From: Sunxiuqinia sp963677175 | Lineage (GTDB): Bacteria > Bacteroidota > Bacteroidia > Bacteroidales > Prolixibacteraceae | Direction of reading: 5' to 3' | Assembly: GCA_963677175.2 (NCBI GenBank) | Contig: CAXXES010000006.1 | Location: 1-64,000 of the forward strand | DNA: 64,000 nucleotides | Shown: positions 62,680 through 64,000 of the stretch, piece by piece | Layout: each line of letters opens with the position of its first letter | How positions within the stretch are numbered: the first letter of the stretch is position 1 | Program-made: the position numbers and the translations under genes | Notes under the pieces: generated by a model | The model's input: only the letters and a program-made list of their open reading frames with translations | Database searches by the model: none | What the model was told of the DNA's origin: nothing

Positions 62680-63561
62680 ATGGAACACACGGAGTTATTA
62701 AAGAAGGTACGGAAGATCGAAATTAAAACGCGGGGGCTGAGCCGGAATATTTTTGCCGGCGAATATCACTCGGCGTTTAAGGGGCGCGGAATGGCCTTCA
62801 GCGAAGTGCGCGAATACCAGTTTGGCGACGACATTCGCAGCATCGACTGGAATGTGACTGCCCGCTACAACAAGCCGTACATCAAAATATTTGAGGAAGA
62901 GCGGGAATTGACAGTCATGCTGGTGATTGATGTCAGCGGATCGCGTGACTTTGGTTCGCTCGATAAATTCAAGAAGAATGTTATCACCGAAATTTCGGCC
63001 GTTTTATCTTTTTCGGCCATTCAAAACAACGATAAAATCGGTGTGATTTTCTTTTCAGAAAAAATCGAAAAATTTATTCCGCCCAAAAAGGGAAAATCAC
63101 ACATTCTGCGGATTATCCGTGAGTTGATTGACTTTGAACCGGAAAACAAAGGCACGAACATTACCGAAGCCATCCGATACCTGACCAACGCCATTAAAAA
63201 GCGGTGCACCAGTTTCATTATTTCCGACTTCATTCAAAATGAGCCGGATTTTGACAAGGCGCTTTCCATTGCCAACAATAAGCACGACATTGTGGCCCTG
63301 CGCATCTATGATCAGCGTGAAACCGAACTGCCGCCTATTGGCATGGTCAAGCTGAAGGATGCAGAAACCAACGAATACATTTGGGTAGACAGCAGCAGCA
63401 AAAAGGTTCGGGATAACTATGCCCGCTGGTGGCGCGAAACCAATCAGAAACTAGACACGGCCTTCAAAAAAAGTGGCGTGGACTATGCCAACATCAACAC
63501 CAACGAAGACTATGTGAGATCGCTGATCACATTGTTCAAAAAGCGGGGGTTAAAAGCATAA
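62680..63561 (+). CDS. DUF58 domain protein (BAT operon)
   Basis: From the ATG at 62680 (MEHTELLKKVRKIEIKTRGLSRNIFAGEYHSAFKGRGMAF) the product is 293 aa. The DUF58 signature FSEVREYQFGDDIRSIDWNVTARYNKPYIKIFEEERE is complete. The VWA-like metal site reads VIDVSGSRDFGS (DxSxS). It is thought to partner the MoxR ATPase. A TTG eight codons upstream is an alternative start. A 5-base gap separates it from the next gene. Confidence 0.93.
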   Translation: MEHTELLKKVRKIEIKTRGLSRNIFAGEYHSAFKGRGMAFSEVREYQFGDDIRSIDWNVTARYNKPYIKIFEEERELTVMLVIDVSGSRDFGSLDKFKKNVITEISAVLSFSAIQNNDKIGVIFFSEKIEKFIPPKKGKSHILRIIRELIDFEPENKGTNITEAIRYLTNAIKKRCTSFIISDFIQNEPDFDKALSIANNKHDIVALRIYDQRETELPPIGMVKLKDAETNEYIWVDSSSKKVRDNYARWWRETNQKLDTAFKKSGVDYANINTNEDYVRSLITLFKKRGLKA

Positions 63562-63566
63562 TAAGC

Positions 63567-64000
63567 ATGAGAGGATTAAAATACATAGCGGTTGTAATCG
63601 GACTGGTTCTGGTTCAAACATCAACCGTTCAGGCACAACGCATACAGGTCCGGGCAGTAATCGATTCAACTAACATTTTGATTGGCGATCAGATCAACCT
63701 GCGGATTGAATTGGACCAGCCCGACAATGTCAACATTGAATTTCCGATCATAGGCGATTCGCTGTCGTCCACCATCGAAGTAATTGAACAGTCGCCGCTG
63801 GACACCTTCGAACTGGACGAAGCCAACCAGATTAAAATCATCCAAAATCTGACAATCACCTCGTTCGACAGCGGAAAACAGGTGGTTCCATCGCTTCAGT
63901 TTCGGCTACAATACGACGAACTGGCCGATACCTTTGAAACCCTGCCAGCCGAGTTTTTTGTCCACAGCATGCCCCTCGACACCACGAAAGGACCGGTTGA
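63567..64000 (+). CDS. BatD-like exported protein (partial)
   Basis: The visible 144 residues begin with a signal peptide (MRGLKYIAVVIGLVLVQTSTVQAQ) and continue with an immunoglobulin-like beta domain (IQVRAVIDSTNILIGDQINLRIELDQPDNVNIEFPIIGDSL) of the kind found in BatD or the oxygen-tolerance protein. Position after moxR and DUF58 supports this reading. The gene is cut by the window end. Confidence 0.7.
   Translation, partial: MRGLKYIAVVIGLVLVQTSTVQAQRIQVRAVIDSTNILIGDQINLRIELDQPDNVNIEFPIIGDSLSSTIEVIEQSPLDTFELDEANQIKIIQNLTITSFDSGKQVVPSLQFRLQYDELADTFETLPAEFFVHSMPLDTTKGPV

Overview
The window is two different genomes joined end to end. Positions 1 to about 4217 are AT-rich, all on the minus strand, and carry a sensor kinase/response regulator pair and lactate-utilisation genes lutC and lutB of the kind found in Campylobacterota (Arcobacter-like; inferred from composition and gene type). 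At about 4217 lutB breaks off mid-gene, and everything to 64000 has higher GC and reads as a marine or anaerobic Bacteroidota, probably Marinilabiliales/Prolixibacteraceae-like: large DUF5686 and patatin/BamA-type proteins, a GH88/DUF2264 pair, a sulfatase, a BAT-type moxR operon, and TTTG/TAnnTTTG-like promoters. The first 4.2 kb also hold two single-base homopolymer frameshifts in one kinase gene, so a chimeric assembly is more likely than horizontal transfer.

Layout of the Bacteroidota part. 4.3-11.5 kb: a Spy-like protein, a sugar-phosphate nucleotidyltransferase, an M16 peptidase, and a polysaccharide pair (DUF2264, GH88). 11.6-25.7 kb: two ~1 kb direct repeats enclose a DinB polymerase gene and a complete type II-C CRISPR-Cas locus. 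The locus has a divergent tracrRNA, a very large Cas9 (1676 aa) with all nuclease motifs, a 218-aa helical protein of unknown function where other subtypes carry csn2 or cas4, cas1, cas2, a leader with a Bacteroidota-type promoter, and 31 repeats with 30 spacers. Small perfect palindromes sit in every gap between the cas genes and one lies inside cas1.

25.8-32.4 kb: a histidine phosphatase, a metallophosphatase-outer-membrane-barrel fusion whose metal ligands are substituted, and a convergent pair made of an HD domain protein with a Pycsar-effector-like membrane module and a membrane class III nucleotide cyclase. The two genes overlap tail to tail by 138 bp and are a candidate cyclic-nucleotide signalling or defence pair. 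32.5-44.2 kb: a VOC protein, an SDR, DUF5686, a membrane-lipid cluster (CDP-alcohol phosphotransferase, extended SDR, dolichol-kinase-like protein, CdsA), TauE, DUF6134, an ArnT-like glycosyltransferase and a TetR regulator. 44.3-53.3 kb: a patatin-BamA protein and a TetR-controlled RND efflux operon (adaptor, pump, TolC).

53.5-64 kb: a sulfatase, a third copy of the dispersed repeat, ilvD, iorAB, an XRE regulator preceded by eleven 21-bp phased repeats, truA, and the start of a moxR-DUF58-BatD-like operon cut by the window end. No rRNA, tRNA or transposase gene was recognised.
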